The notes beneath the pieces are model-generated. The model searched no databases and was not told the DNA's origin. It saw nothing but the letters and a program-made list of their open reading frames with translations. From assembly GCA_034925865.1 (NCBI GenBank), contig JAYFRN010000046.1, positions 1-56,734 on the forward strand: a stretch of 56,734 nucleotides of DNA, in the 5' to 3' direction. Source of the stretch: Oscillospiraceae bacterium (GTDB taxonomy: Bacteria; Bacillota; Clostridia; Oscillospirales; SIG627). Position 1 is the stretch's first letter. Each line of letters begins with the position of its first letter. The position numbers and the translations under genes were made by a program. Below are positions 42,546 through 49,827 of the stretch, one piece after another.

Positions 42546-43946
42546 ATGATCGATAAACTTCAGACGGGAAAAAGAATATCCGTCATGCGTAAAAAGATCG
42601 GGTTATCTCAATCGGCATTAGCTGAAAAATTGAATATAACAACACAGGCTGTCTCAAAATGGGAATGCGGTCAGGCGCTGCCGGATGTGGAGCTGCTTAC
42701 AGAATTATCATGGCTTTTCGGAGTATCTATCAATGGTTTACTTGAAGGCGGAGAAACATTCGTATCATCTGTCGCCGTAAAACCTGTTGTTCTGCCTGAA
42801 CAAGCGGGATGTATGCTGAAAACCAAAGAGCAGAAAAAGCTTTTAAAGTCTGTCGCTCCATATTTCACAGATATCGAAATATCCGAGCTTGCGCGTCAGA
42901 TTGCGGTAGGTGATTTTAAATCGGAATGTATTGTTTCCGTTTGTTCAAGTGAAAAGAAAAAATCGATCGCCATCGATCTGTTACAGCTTTCGGAAAATAC
43001 TTTACGTGAACTCGCTCCGTATATTTCCGAAGCGGCGAATATTGCGGTCGGAGATATACCGAGAGAAATAAAGCGAATTTCTGATTATCTTGTATGCCCG
43101 GAATGCAATGAAAAATTAGAGCTTGTAAAATCGGGAGATAACATAATATTCGCATGTAAAAATGGTCATAATGCAAAAATTGTTGATGGAGTGATATGTT
43201 TCAATACGCGTGAAATTCCAGGCGAACAATGGTCGCTTTCACTTCGCAACTACGAGCATTACCTTGAATGGCAGAATTCTCCTAGAAATCCGAATTATAA
43301 GCGGGGTAAATTGTCAGGTGATGTGGTTTGGGATAAGCTGTCAGAGAGAAAGCCTAAGGTAATTTTAGATATTGCTTCAGGTATGGGAGGAGGAATCAAG
43401 GACATAATTGAAAGAATCGATTGGCAATGTATGATAATCATGACTGATCTTTCATATCGAATTTTATCATGGGATAAACGCTTTTTTGAAACTGTAAAGG
43501 TAAATCCGTATGTAGAGCTTGTTTACATTGCCTGTGATTGCGCAAAATTGCCGATTAAACCGGAATCAATTGATACAGTACTCTCAAATGGCGGATTTGA
43601 AAGCATGCAGTACAAACGGATGAACGGCTTTTCAGAAGGTTACAGGATTCTTAAAAAAGAAGGCGAAACCATATACAATATGAGTATTGTTGAAGATAAG
43701 AGTTCATTAAATTCGAAGAAATGGCTGTCATTGACGCATTCATTAGGATGGAGTGACGAAAAAGAATTCTCTGAGCAGTACGTGGAAATCGGCGAATGGA
43801 TTGCAACCTGTGAAAAATACGGATACAAAAAAACAGAAGTTGAAAAGCTTTATGGCGAGCTTCCCGCGCCGGATACCGATGTGTTTCCATTCGAAAATGA
43901 AATCATGCAGTGGATGTGTAATTATGTCTGTGTATCAATAAAATAA
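42546..43946 (+). CDS. XRE regulator fused to a zinc ribbon and SAM methyltransferase
   Basis: 466 residues. Residues about 1-65 form a Cro/CI-type helix-turn-helix (MRKKIGLSQSALAEKLNITT, then QAVSKWECGQALPDVELL). A linker of unknown fold leads to a zinc-ribbon-like CPECNEKLEL...CKNGH segment near 182-210. The C-terminal half is a class I methyltransferase (VILDIASGMGGGIKDIIE). The ribbon plus methyltransferase order resembles RlmA-type 23S rRNA guanine methyltransferases. The substrate may be RNA or a small molecule. The ATG at 42546 has an AGGTG site; a TATAAT box lies near 42493. Confidence 0.8.
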   Translation: MIDKLQTGKRISVMRKKIGLSQSALAEKLNITTQAVSKWECGQALPDVELLTELSWLFGVSINGLLEGGETFVSSVAVKPVVLPEQAGCMLKTKEQKKLLKSVAPYFTDIEISELARQIAVGDFKSECIVSVCSSEKKKSIAIDLLQLSENTLRELAPYISEAANIAVGDIPREIKRISDYLVCPECNEKLELVKSGDNIIFACKNGHNAKIVDGVICFNTREIPGEQWSLSLRNYEHYLEWQNSPRNPNYKRGKLSGDVVWDKLSERKPKVILDIASGMGGGIKDIIERIDWQCMIIMTDLSYRILSWDKRFFETVKVNPYVELVYIACDCAKLPIKPESIDTVLSNGGFESMQYKRMNGFSEGYRILKKEGETIYNMSIVEDKSSLNSKKWLSLTHSLGWSDEKEFSEQYVEIGEWIATCEKYGYKKTEVEKLYGELPAPDTDVFPFENEIMQWMCNYVCVSIK

Positions 43947-43982
43947 AAATCCACTATCTTGCGACAATCCTGCAGAAATTTA

Positions 43983-44077
43983 GCGTTTTAATTAAATAAT
44001 GCTTTTTAAGAGAGAAAAGTTTATTGTAAATGGGTTTCTCTTAAAAGAAAAGGATTATTTAATTACCGTTTTATAAC
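43983..44077 (+). repeat. Interspersed palindromic repeat, copy F (diverged full form)
   Basis: Outer arms AATTAAATAAT and ATTATTTAATTACCG, inner helix TTTTAAGAGA with TCTCTTAAAA around AAAAGTTTATTGTAAATGGG. The sequence has drifted but the nested palindrome is kept. Another hairpin follows at about 44101-44148 (ATATGAAAGAAATAGC with GGCTTTCTCATAT). Confidence 0.68.
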
Positions 44078-44178
44078 CAGCAATTTAAATCGCGTTACGC
44101 GTTATATGAAAGAAATAGCTTTAATGTAAAGGCTTTCTCATATATTGATTCATAATATGATTACTGTTTAATAATACA

Positions 44179-44213
44179 CACCGCCGGTTTCGTTTGTATG
44201 CCGGCGGTTTTTA
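44179..44213 (+). terminator. Terminator downstream of repeat copy F
   Basis: Perfect ACCGCCGG/CCGGCGGT stem (44180-44187 with 44201-44208) and five T. It lies in the 399-nt gap between 43947 and 44345 and may be the true end of the XRE-methyltransferase transcript. Confidence 0.85.
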
Positions 44214-44305
44214 TAATATTTAAATTTATAACATTTAAACGCTATCAAGCTATTGTATATTTATAAACAAGTGAACTTTTCATATAAAAAATACGTCTTT
44301 ATAAG

Positions 44306-44319
44306 TGAAACCGGTTTCA
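44306..44319. promoter_or_regulatory. Perfect 14-bp palindrome upstream of the fused sigma gene
   Basis: TGAAACCGGTTTCA is its own reverse complement. It ends 26 nt before the start codon at 44346, just ahead of the GGAGGTG ribosome site. There is no space for a -10 after it, so it is more likely an operator than a -35 box. Confidence 0.5.
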
Positions 44320-44345
44320 GTATTAAAAATTGAGGAGGTGAGATC

Positions 44346-45632
44346 ATGGATGACTTTGAAAAAATACTTTCGGAATGCAGAAATGCAGTAGAGCGATATG
44401 TGAATTTCAAGATATCGTCAAAAGCCGATGCGGACGATATCTTGCAGGAGGTATATCTTTCGGCATATCAAAATATTGATACACTCAAAGACAAAACCTG
44501 CTTCAGAGCATGGATTATCGGTATTGCTCGAAACAAGTGCAACGATTATTTCCGCGAACGTGCAAAAAATTTTGAAATTCCGCTCGAAGCAATGTCCGGG
44601 TCGGTACTTGTCAGCGGACGCTGTGGAATAATCGAAACGAGCACAGTACAAGAAACACTTGAGCTTCTCGGAAACAATGATAAACAGATACTGTATCTAT
44701 ATTATTTCAAGGAGCTGCCGCAGTCTGAGATTGCAAAGCGGCTCGGTATTCCGCTCGGTACAGTCAAAAGCCGCCTGCATAACGCAAAAGTGAATTTCAA
44801 AGACAAATATCCGTATCCGCCAAGAGTATTGAAAGGAGAAAAACATATGAAAAAGTTACCGGAATATATGCCGGAATACAAGTTGGAAAAGTACGACAAA
44901 GAGCCGTTTTCAATAAAATGGGAAGAGCTTATGGGATGGTTTCTTGTTCCGAAGCTCGGAGAAAAGGTATCATGGGCGATGTATGATTATCCTGAAAAAA
45001 AACGAACGGAATATACCGATATGGAAGTTGTCGGAAAAGCAGAAGTTCACGGTGTTGAAGGTGTTGAAATAATTTCAATCGAGCATGAACCAATGGGTTT
45101 TAATGCGATAGACGGCAGCAAACAAGCAGAACGTCGATTTGTTGCACAGCTCACAGATACACACAGCAGGCTGCTTGCCGAAAGCCATTCTGAAAACGGT
45201 ATTAAAAAATATTATACTTTTCTCGATGGTGATATTTTTAATAATAATTGGGGTTTCGGAGAAGATAATTGCGGCAATGAAACCAATATCGAACCGAAAG
45301 GTGACATAATACGTATCGGAAGCGAAATCAAAACCGCTGATAAAAGCTTTTTGCTTGATATAGTGGGACGTTATATTGTATCTATAAATAATCAAACATA
45401 CGATACCATATGTTTGATGGATATAGAAACCTATAATCCCGGTGTTGCTTCAGAGCAATTTATCAATAAAAATGGCCGTACTATTCTCTGGCGTCGATTT
45501 AACCGTGATGACTGGGCTTTTGATCACTACAAGCAAAAATGGACAGAAAAGCTGCCTGAAAATGAACGTATTACCATCAACGGCGAAACTTATGTTCACT
45601 GGTACGACTGTATAACTGATTATATTCTATAA
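44346..45632 (+). CDS. ECF sigma factor with a long C-terminal domain and internal start site
   Basis: 428 residues. Residues about 1-155 are an ECF sigma factor: region 2 with ADADDILQEVYLSAYQNIDT and CFRAWIIGIARNKCNDYF, region 4 with YYFKELPQSEIAKRLGIPLG and TVKSRLHNAKVNFK. The remaining 260 residues form an unrecognised soluble domain beginning MKKLPEYMPEYKLEKY and rich in beta-strands and Trp. An in-frame ATG at 44847 has a strong AAAGGAG site 8 nt upstream, so this part may also be made as a separate 261-residue protein. C-terminal extensions on ECF factors can regulate or sense signals. No anti-sigma gene is next to it. Confidence 0.85.
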   Translation: MDDFEKILSECRNAVERYVNFKISSKADADDILQEVYLSAYQNIDTLKDKTCFRAWIIGIARNKCNDYFRERAKNFEIPLEAMSGSVLVSGRCGIIETSTVQETLELLGNNDKQILYLYYFKELPQSEIAKRLGIPLGTVKSRLHNAKVNFKDKYPYPPRVLKGEKHMKKLPEYMPEYKLEKYDKEPFSIKWEELMGWFLVPKLGEKVSWAMYDYPEKKRTEYTDMEVVGKAEVHGVEGVEIISIEHEPMGFNAIDGSKQAERRFVAQLTDTHSRLLAESHSENGIKKYYTFLDGDIFNNNWGFGEDNCGNETNIEPKGDIIRIGSEIKTADKSFLLDIVGRYIVSINNQTYDTICLMDIETYNPGVASEQFINKNGRTILWRRFNRDDWAFDHYKQKWTEKLPENERITINGETYVHWYDCITDYIL

Positions 45633-45634
45633 AA

Positions 45635-45676
45635 AATTCCGCTTCCGTTGCTTTGTTGCTTCGGAAGCGGAATTTA
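45635..45676 (+). terminator. Terminator of the fused sigma gene
   Basis: A 13-bp stem AATTCCGCTTCCG/CGGAAGCGGAATT with a 14-nt loop, then TTATTT. It lies right after the stop codon. Confidence 0.85.
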
Positions 45677-45728
45677 TTTCATGTTATTTCTGAAATTCAC
45701 GTTTTTAATAATAAACCTTATTATATTT

Positions 45729-45755
45729 AAAGCATCCGCTCATGATGGATGCTTT
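45729..45755 (-). terminator. Hairpin at the 3' end of the HD-domain gene
   Basis: AAAGCATCC pairs with GGATGCTTT. It overlaps the last codons of the minus-strand HD gene and probably ends its operon. Confidence 0.6.
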
Positions 45756-46369
45756 AAATATAATTTACGGTTTACTATATTCAGAAACAATTCAATGTTA
45801 TTTTCTTCTTTGACTCTGTCGCAATTTGTTCTGCCCAACCTGTCGCATAAACCTAGTAAAGCGACCTCATTGATGTCCGTATATTCTTTCATACCCTGTA
45901 TATCGGCAAACGGCAGATCATTTACCACAAAAAGTATCTGCATATGATATCTGACAAGTCCGGAAACCCCGTTAATGAACTTTTCATCATCGGTGAATAT
46001 CTGTAAAAATTCTTTTGAAAGTTTTGCGCCGAGTTTGTCATGGTCATATGAGGTTATCTTATTATTTTTGACTTTTGTAGTCAAAGGCTTGCCTATATCG
46101 TGAAGAAGAGCCGCCCACATTAATATTGAAATATCGCTGCTTTTTGATTTCAATTTTGCGGCTTCATCCACGACAAGCACTGTGTGATTCCATACATTCC
46201 CTTCGGGATGATGCTTTCGAGACTGTTCGGTACTTTTCAGCTTGTACAGCATATCAAAAGGATATTGCTGAAATAAAGGGTTACTATATATCCTGTTTAA
46301 ATAATCAGACGGCTTATTGTCTTGCAAAAGATGGATATTTATATCAGTATACAGCTCGAACAAGTTCAT
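45740..46369 (-). CDS. HD-domain hydrolase, CCA-transferase HD-like
   Basis: 209 residues. The HD metal-binding set is visible: HPEGNVWNHTVLVVDEAA, then ILMWAALLHDIGKPLTTKVK and SYDHDKLGAKLS. This matches the HD half found in some tRNA nucleotidyltransferases, without the polymerase half, so phosphohydrolase activity on a nucleotide or RNA end is likely. Its ATG overlaps the stop of a small basic protein gene (ATGA). It is the last gene of a four-gene minus-strand operon. Confidence 0.85.
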   Translation of the reverse strand: MNLFELYTDINIHLLQDNKPSDYLNRIYSNPLFQQYPFDMLYKLKSTEQSRKHHPEGNVWNHTVLVVDEAAKLKSKSSDISILMWAALLHDIGKPLTTKVKNNKITSYDHDKLGAKLSKEFLQIFTDDEKFINGVSGLVRYHMQILFVVNDLPFADIQGMKEYTDINEVALLGLCDRLGRTNCDRVKEENNIELFLNIVNRKLYLKHPS

Positions 46370-46515
46370 TTTTTGATTTCTGCATTTTTGTTATCCGGGG
46401 TATTGACTTTTCTTGCGCTTTCGGCGTTCGGATCATGCTTTATATTCTTGGAATGGAATTTCCCATCGCTTTTTTTATTGTTTTTTGTGCTCTTTTGCTT
46501 ATTATCTGAACCCAT
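46366..46515 (-). CDS. Small basic Asn/Lys-rich protein, possible minor spore protein
   Basis: 49 residues, beginning MGSDNKQKSTKNNKKSDGKF and ending NTPDNKNAEIKK. About half of the residues are Lys, Asn, Asp or Ser, with no hydrophobic core. An AAGGA site is 6 nt upstream of the ATG. Its stop overlaps the start of the HD gene. The composition is similar to minor small spore proteins (SspN, SspP type), but I cannot assign a family. Confidence 0.6.
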   Translation of the reverse strand: MGSDNKQKSTKNNKKSDGKFHSKNIKHDPNAESARKVNTPDNKNAEIKK

Positions 46516-46523
46516 AATAATCC

Positions 46524-46661
46524 TTATCTTTTGGTATTAGGGCCTAATGATTCCTTTTTTATATTATGGGAATCACTTTGCTTATTATCCTTCTTGATAA
46601 TTTTATTTAATTTTTCAGACTTCTTGTTTTGTTTGTTTTGTTCGTTTTGATTTTCTGACAT
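46524..46661 (-). CDS. Small basic Asn/Lys/Gln-rich protein, possible minor spore protein
   Basis: 45 residues: MSENQNEQNKQNKKSEKLNK at the start and HNIKKESLGPNTKR at the end. Its composition is like that of the next gene (both have a KKSDGK- or KKSEKL-type block and an HNIK or KNIKH segment), so they may be paralogs. The ribosome site is weak. It lies between the DUF3892 gene (10-nt gap) and the second small gene (8-nt gap). Confidence 0.55.
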   Translation of the reverse strand: MSENQNEQNKQNKKSEKLNKIIKKDNKQSDSHNIKKESLGPNTKR

Positions 46662-46671
46662 AAAATTTATA

Positions 46672-46983
46672 TTAATTTACTGATGGTAAATTGCTTAAAT
46701 TGTTGTTATCGTCTCCGTCCGGAAGAGCCTTCAGATATTCGTTTCCGTTTCTCGAAGCGACTCCTACACCGGTGATACCACCTTGTTTTGCGAGCTTTAT
46801 GCCGTCGGTTTTATTTACAATTGTGCCATCGGATAATTTATATCCTGTGACACGTCCGCTGTCCTTTACCAATGCGACAATCTGTTTTGCGTCCTTATTT
46901 GGTTCGGGAATGTCGTCAAAAGTCCTTAACGGTAAATTTGACGCATCATTTTTTATTTCATTTTCATTTTTATTTTTATTCAT
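46672..46983 (-). CDS. DUF3892 domain protein
   Basis: 103 residues. The DUF3892 core is in the middle: GRVTGYKLSDGTIVNKTDGI, then LAKQGGITGVGVASRNGNEY and LKALPDG. The N-terminal 35 residues are polar and low in complexity. The family is common in spore formers, and its function is unknown. It is the first gene of the operon with the two small proteins and the HD hydrolase. Confidence 0.85.
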   Translation of the reverse strand: MNKNKNENEIKNDASNLPLRTFDDIPEPNKDAKQIVALVKDSGRVTGYKLSDGTIVNKTDGIKLAKQGGITGVGVASRNGNEYLKALPDGDDNNNLSNLPSVN

Positions 46984-47189
46984 TAAATGTAATCCTCCGA
47001 TTAATTAAAATCAATGTTATAATACAATCTGATAGTATTATTCCAAAGAAAGTTATATATATTCCAGCTTATATATTAAAAGCATCAAATTTTTTTGTTT
47101 TTATTAAACCGTTTTATCTGGATATAAATAATACTCAACCCGCCGGTTTTGCTACGTTTATTAAAAATTGATTCACGATAATTAATGTA

Positions 47190-47248
47190 TGTTCATAATA
47201 TATGTTGACAAGCATGAACAATGATGATATAATGTTAACAAAGATGAA
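47190..47248 (+). promoter_or_regulatory. Consensus promoter with operator repeats before the DeoR gene
   Basis: TTGACA (47205-47210), 17 nt, TATAAT (47228-47233). Two direct repeats TGTTGACAAGCATGAA (47203-47218) and TGTTAACAAAGATGAA (47233-47248) are exactly 30 bp apart, on the same face of the helix. An inverted pair TGTTCAT (47190-47196) and ATGAACA (47214-47220) also covers the -35 region. DeoR-family repressors often bind such repeats, so autoregulation is likely. Confidence 0.75.
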
Positions 47249-47293
47249 TTTGTAATGACACGGATTTATCATTAATTTATTGGAGGATATTTT

Positions 47294-48073
47294 ATGTTTA
47301 TTGAGGAAAGACATACTGCAATATTAAAGACCATTTCTGAAAAGGGAAGAATATCAATTTCGGAAATATCTGAGCAATTCGATGTATCGGTTGATTCCGC
47401 AAGGCGGGATCTGCGTATTCTTGAAGAAAAGGGATTATTGAAAAGAACACACGGAGGCGCAATATCAATTCAACAGATTGGTGTTTGTCCTCCGAGAGTA
47501 AGAGATATGAAAAATATGGTGATTTATGATAATTATGCTGCTATTGCAAAAAGAGCGGCTGAATTTATCAGAGAAAACGATATTATATATCTCACCAGCG
47601 GTTCTGTCGGATTTATTATGCTGAAATACCTGCCTAAAGACGTTAATTACACTATTGTTGTAAATTCGGTCACATTAGCAGATGAACTCAAATATTGGGA
47701 CAATGTAACGGTATATATTACCGGGGGAAAAATGAGAATGCACGGAACAACGTCGCTTGTTGACAGCTTGGCGACGGCTTTTGTGAAGAATATGCATTTT
47801 GATAAATGCTTTATGACCGGTGCCGGTTACAGCGCAAGCTTCGGATTTTCAAATGGTACAGATGAAACTGCGACTTTTCAAAGAGCCGTTATTGAAAATT
47901 CCAGACAGAAATTTTTATTGATGCCGAATCAAAAAGTTTCATTCAACGCTTTTATTAAAGTTTGTGATGCGGATAAATTTAACGTTTTAATCACAGATTG
48001 GGATACAGTTGAAGATGAGCTTATTAAAATTAAAGAATCGGGCGTTCAAGTGATAGTAGTAGAGAAATCATAA
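47294..48073 (+). CDS. DeoR/GlpR-family transcriptional regulator
   Basis: 259 residues. The N-terminal winged helix has the DeoR signature: HTAILKTISEKGRISISEIS, then FDVSVDSARRDLRILEEKGL and KRTHGGAI. The C-terminal DeoRC sensor domain (about 75-250) has YLTSGSVGFIMLKYL and TGAGYSASFGFSNGTDET, where sugar phosphates bind in relatives. No sugar kinase, PTS or catabolic gene is next to it, so the target may lie elsewhere. A consensus promoter with repeat operators lies upstream. Confidence 0.92.
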   Translation: MFIEERHTAILKTISEKGRISISEISEQFDVSVDSARRDLRILEEKGLLKRTHGGAISIQQIGVCPPRVRDMKNMVIYDNYAAIAKRAAEFIRENDIIYLTSGSVGFIMLKYLPKDVNYTIVVNSVTLADELKYWDNVTVYITGGKMRMHGTTSLVDSLATAFVKNMHFDKCFMTGAGYSASFGFSNGTDETATFQRAVIENSRQKFLLMPNQKVSFNAFIKVCDADKFNVLITDWDTVEDELIKIKESGVQVIVVEKS

Positions 48074-48112
48074 AAATACAGGAGAAGAGGAAAACAGAAT
48101 TCTTTTTACGTT

Positions 48113-48210
48113 ATTAACTCGGTAAATAAATACCGTTAAAGAAAGAAAAGACTATGGAATATGGGCTTTTCTTTCTTATAAACAATGATTATTTAATTGC
48201 CGTTTTAATA
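48113..48210 (+). repeat. Interspersed palindromic repeat, copy G (full form, paired changes)
   Basis: The left arm has ATTAACTCGGTAAATAAATACCG, here shown as ATTAACTCGG and TAAATAAATACCG. The inner helix is AAAGAAAGAAAAG/CTTTTCTTTCTT, with changes on both strands relative to copies C and H. The right arm ends TTAATTGCCGTTTTAATA. It lies between the DeoR and XRE genes, in the upstream region of the latter. Confidence 0.85.
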
Positions 48211-48321
48211 TTCCACGGTGCGTTGAGTTATACTCACGAATTGGATTATAGATTATTGCTTATAAAAAAGCTATTATATAGCTACGGTACCGCAACAAGT
48301 CAATTCAGAGAGGTGAAATTT

Positions 48322-49449
48322 ATGTCACTCGGACATATGTCATTCGGACAAATGATTAAACTATGCAGAAAAGAAAAAGGGTTTACGCAAAGTGAATTAG
48401 CAGAGCTGATCGGTGTATCCATGCAGGCAGTTTCCAAATGGGAAACAGATACCGGAATGCCAGATATCTCGCAGATTGTTCCTCTTGCCAAAGTACTGGA
48501 AGTATCTTCTGATAAGCTGCTTGGACTTAGCGAGCATGAAGCAAGTGAAGAATTAGCAAATCTCCGTAAACAAATCGGACATCACACAATATCCTTCGGG
48601 TGTAATGAAGCTCAGCGAATTTATGATCTCGCCGTGCCCTATTTTTCCACACACCCAACTAATTCTGAGGTTGCTTTTTGGTGTGTCGAAAGCTTAGCAG
48701 AGCTGATTGCGTTTGATAATGAAAAAGCAAAGCAGCCACAGATTCTCATGGAATGTGAGAGATACGCAAACTGTATCTTCCGATATGAAGCAGATGCAGA
48801 TCAAATATGCAAAACTTATTATGTGATGTCACGTGTTTATAATCTGCTTGGCGAAAGCAAAAAATCTGCTGATATGCTGGATCGTCTGCCTGTCGTATTC
48901 GGTGACAGAACATATTGGGAAGCGGAGTTCGCTTTTGCAGACCGTAATATGCCGCTTGCCCTGCAAAAATGCAAAGAAAGCTTTGCTGCAAAGGCACGGT
49001 TTATTTCAAGATGCATTCGCTTGGCAAGAATGATAAGTGAAATTGAAGGCGGAGAAGACGCATTGCAGTATCAAGCAGAATTGAACGAATATATGTTGAA
49101 TATCATAAACGCGTTTCTTTCATGCGGTGACTATATGCCATATCGGCAAATTTACCAGAAAGCATCTCTGTTATGTCATATGACATGGCAGTATTCAGAG
49201 CTGGGAAATGCAGAAAAAGCTGTCAATTGTACAAGACAGCTCATTGAAACCAAAAACCGATTTTTTGACTGTCTTGATAACCCGGAGAACAAGCATTGCT
49301 TAATGTTTATTGAGGGTGATCGTGACGGCGATTGGCATGCAACACGGGAAAGCATTGAAAGCTATGTATCTACCGCAATAAACAATTTAAAAAGCATACC
49401 GCAGTTTTCAAATGAAACTGCTCTTTATGAAGCATTAAATATGAAATAA
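48322..49449 (+). CDS. XRE-family regulator with helical repeat C-terminus
   Basis: 375 residues. Residues about 8-65 form a Cro/CI-type helix-turn-helix (FGQMIKLCRKEKGFTQSELA, then SMQAVSKWETDTGMPDISQI). The rest (about 90-375) is all-helical and looks like tetratricopeptide repeats, which may bind a peptide or protein partner. The ATG at 48322 follows GAGAGGTG; an in-frame ATG at 48154 lies inside repeat copy G and is not real. It comes before the ABC exporter genes, with repeat copy H between them. Confidence 0.85.
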   Translation: MSLGHMSFGQMIKLCRKEKGFTQSELAELIGVSMQAVSKWETDTGMPDISQIVPLAKVLEVSSDKLLGLSEHEASEELANLRKQIGHHTISFGCNEAQRIYDLAVPYFSTHPTNSEVAFWCVESLAELIAFDNEKAKQPQILMECERYANCIFRYEADADQICKTYYVMSRVYNLLGESKKSADMLDRLPVVFGDRTYWEAEFAFADRNMPLALQKCKESFAAKARFISRCIRLARMISEIEGGEDALQYQAELNEYMLNIINAFLSCGDYMPYRQIYQKASLLCHMTWQYSELGNAEKAVNCTRQLIETKNRFFDCLDNPENKHCLMFIEGDRDGDWHATRESIESYVSTAINNLKSIPQFSNETALYEALNMK

Positions 49450-49487
49450 TGTTCTGGTCAAGCTTATCAAGTCATATACTGCTATTT

Positions 49488-49593
49488 ATTAAATCGGCAT
49501 TTAAATAATTACCGCTTAAAGAGAGAAAAGACTCTGGTATATGGGCTTTTCTCTCTAATAAAACACGACTTATTTAAATGCCGTTTTAATAAC
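49488..49593 (+). repeat. Interspersed palindromic repeat, copy H (full form)
   Basis: A 106-bp copy nearly identical to copy C in the core: ACCGCTTAAAGAGAGAAAAG, then ACTCTGGTATATGGGC, then TTTTCTCTCTAATAAAACAC. The right arm TTATTTAAATGCCG is intact. It precedes the ABC exporter operon. The rest of this gap (49594-49827) is AT-rich without clear features. Confidence 0.9.
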
Positions 49594-49827
49594 TTCCTTC
49601 GTGAAAAATGTTGTTTCTTTTTTAGAAATAGGTTCTTTAGATTTACATTATAAAGTATTCCCATTTTCGTCCGGATTCGTTATTATAACGAATTATCACC
49701 ACTATTTGAGATTATATCAATAAGTTTATAAAATATAGCTAATAATAATTACGGTGTATTTAAATAATATTGTTAAAATAAATCAATACGATAAGTTGGT
49801 ATATTTTCAAGCTAATGAATGTAGGTA

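Noticed and set aside
48154-48321. N-terminal extension of the XRE regulator from an ATG at 48154
   Set aside because: The first part lies in repeat copy G and the extension has no family match. The ATG at 48322 has a strong ribosome site and starts the known fold.
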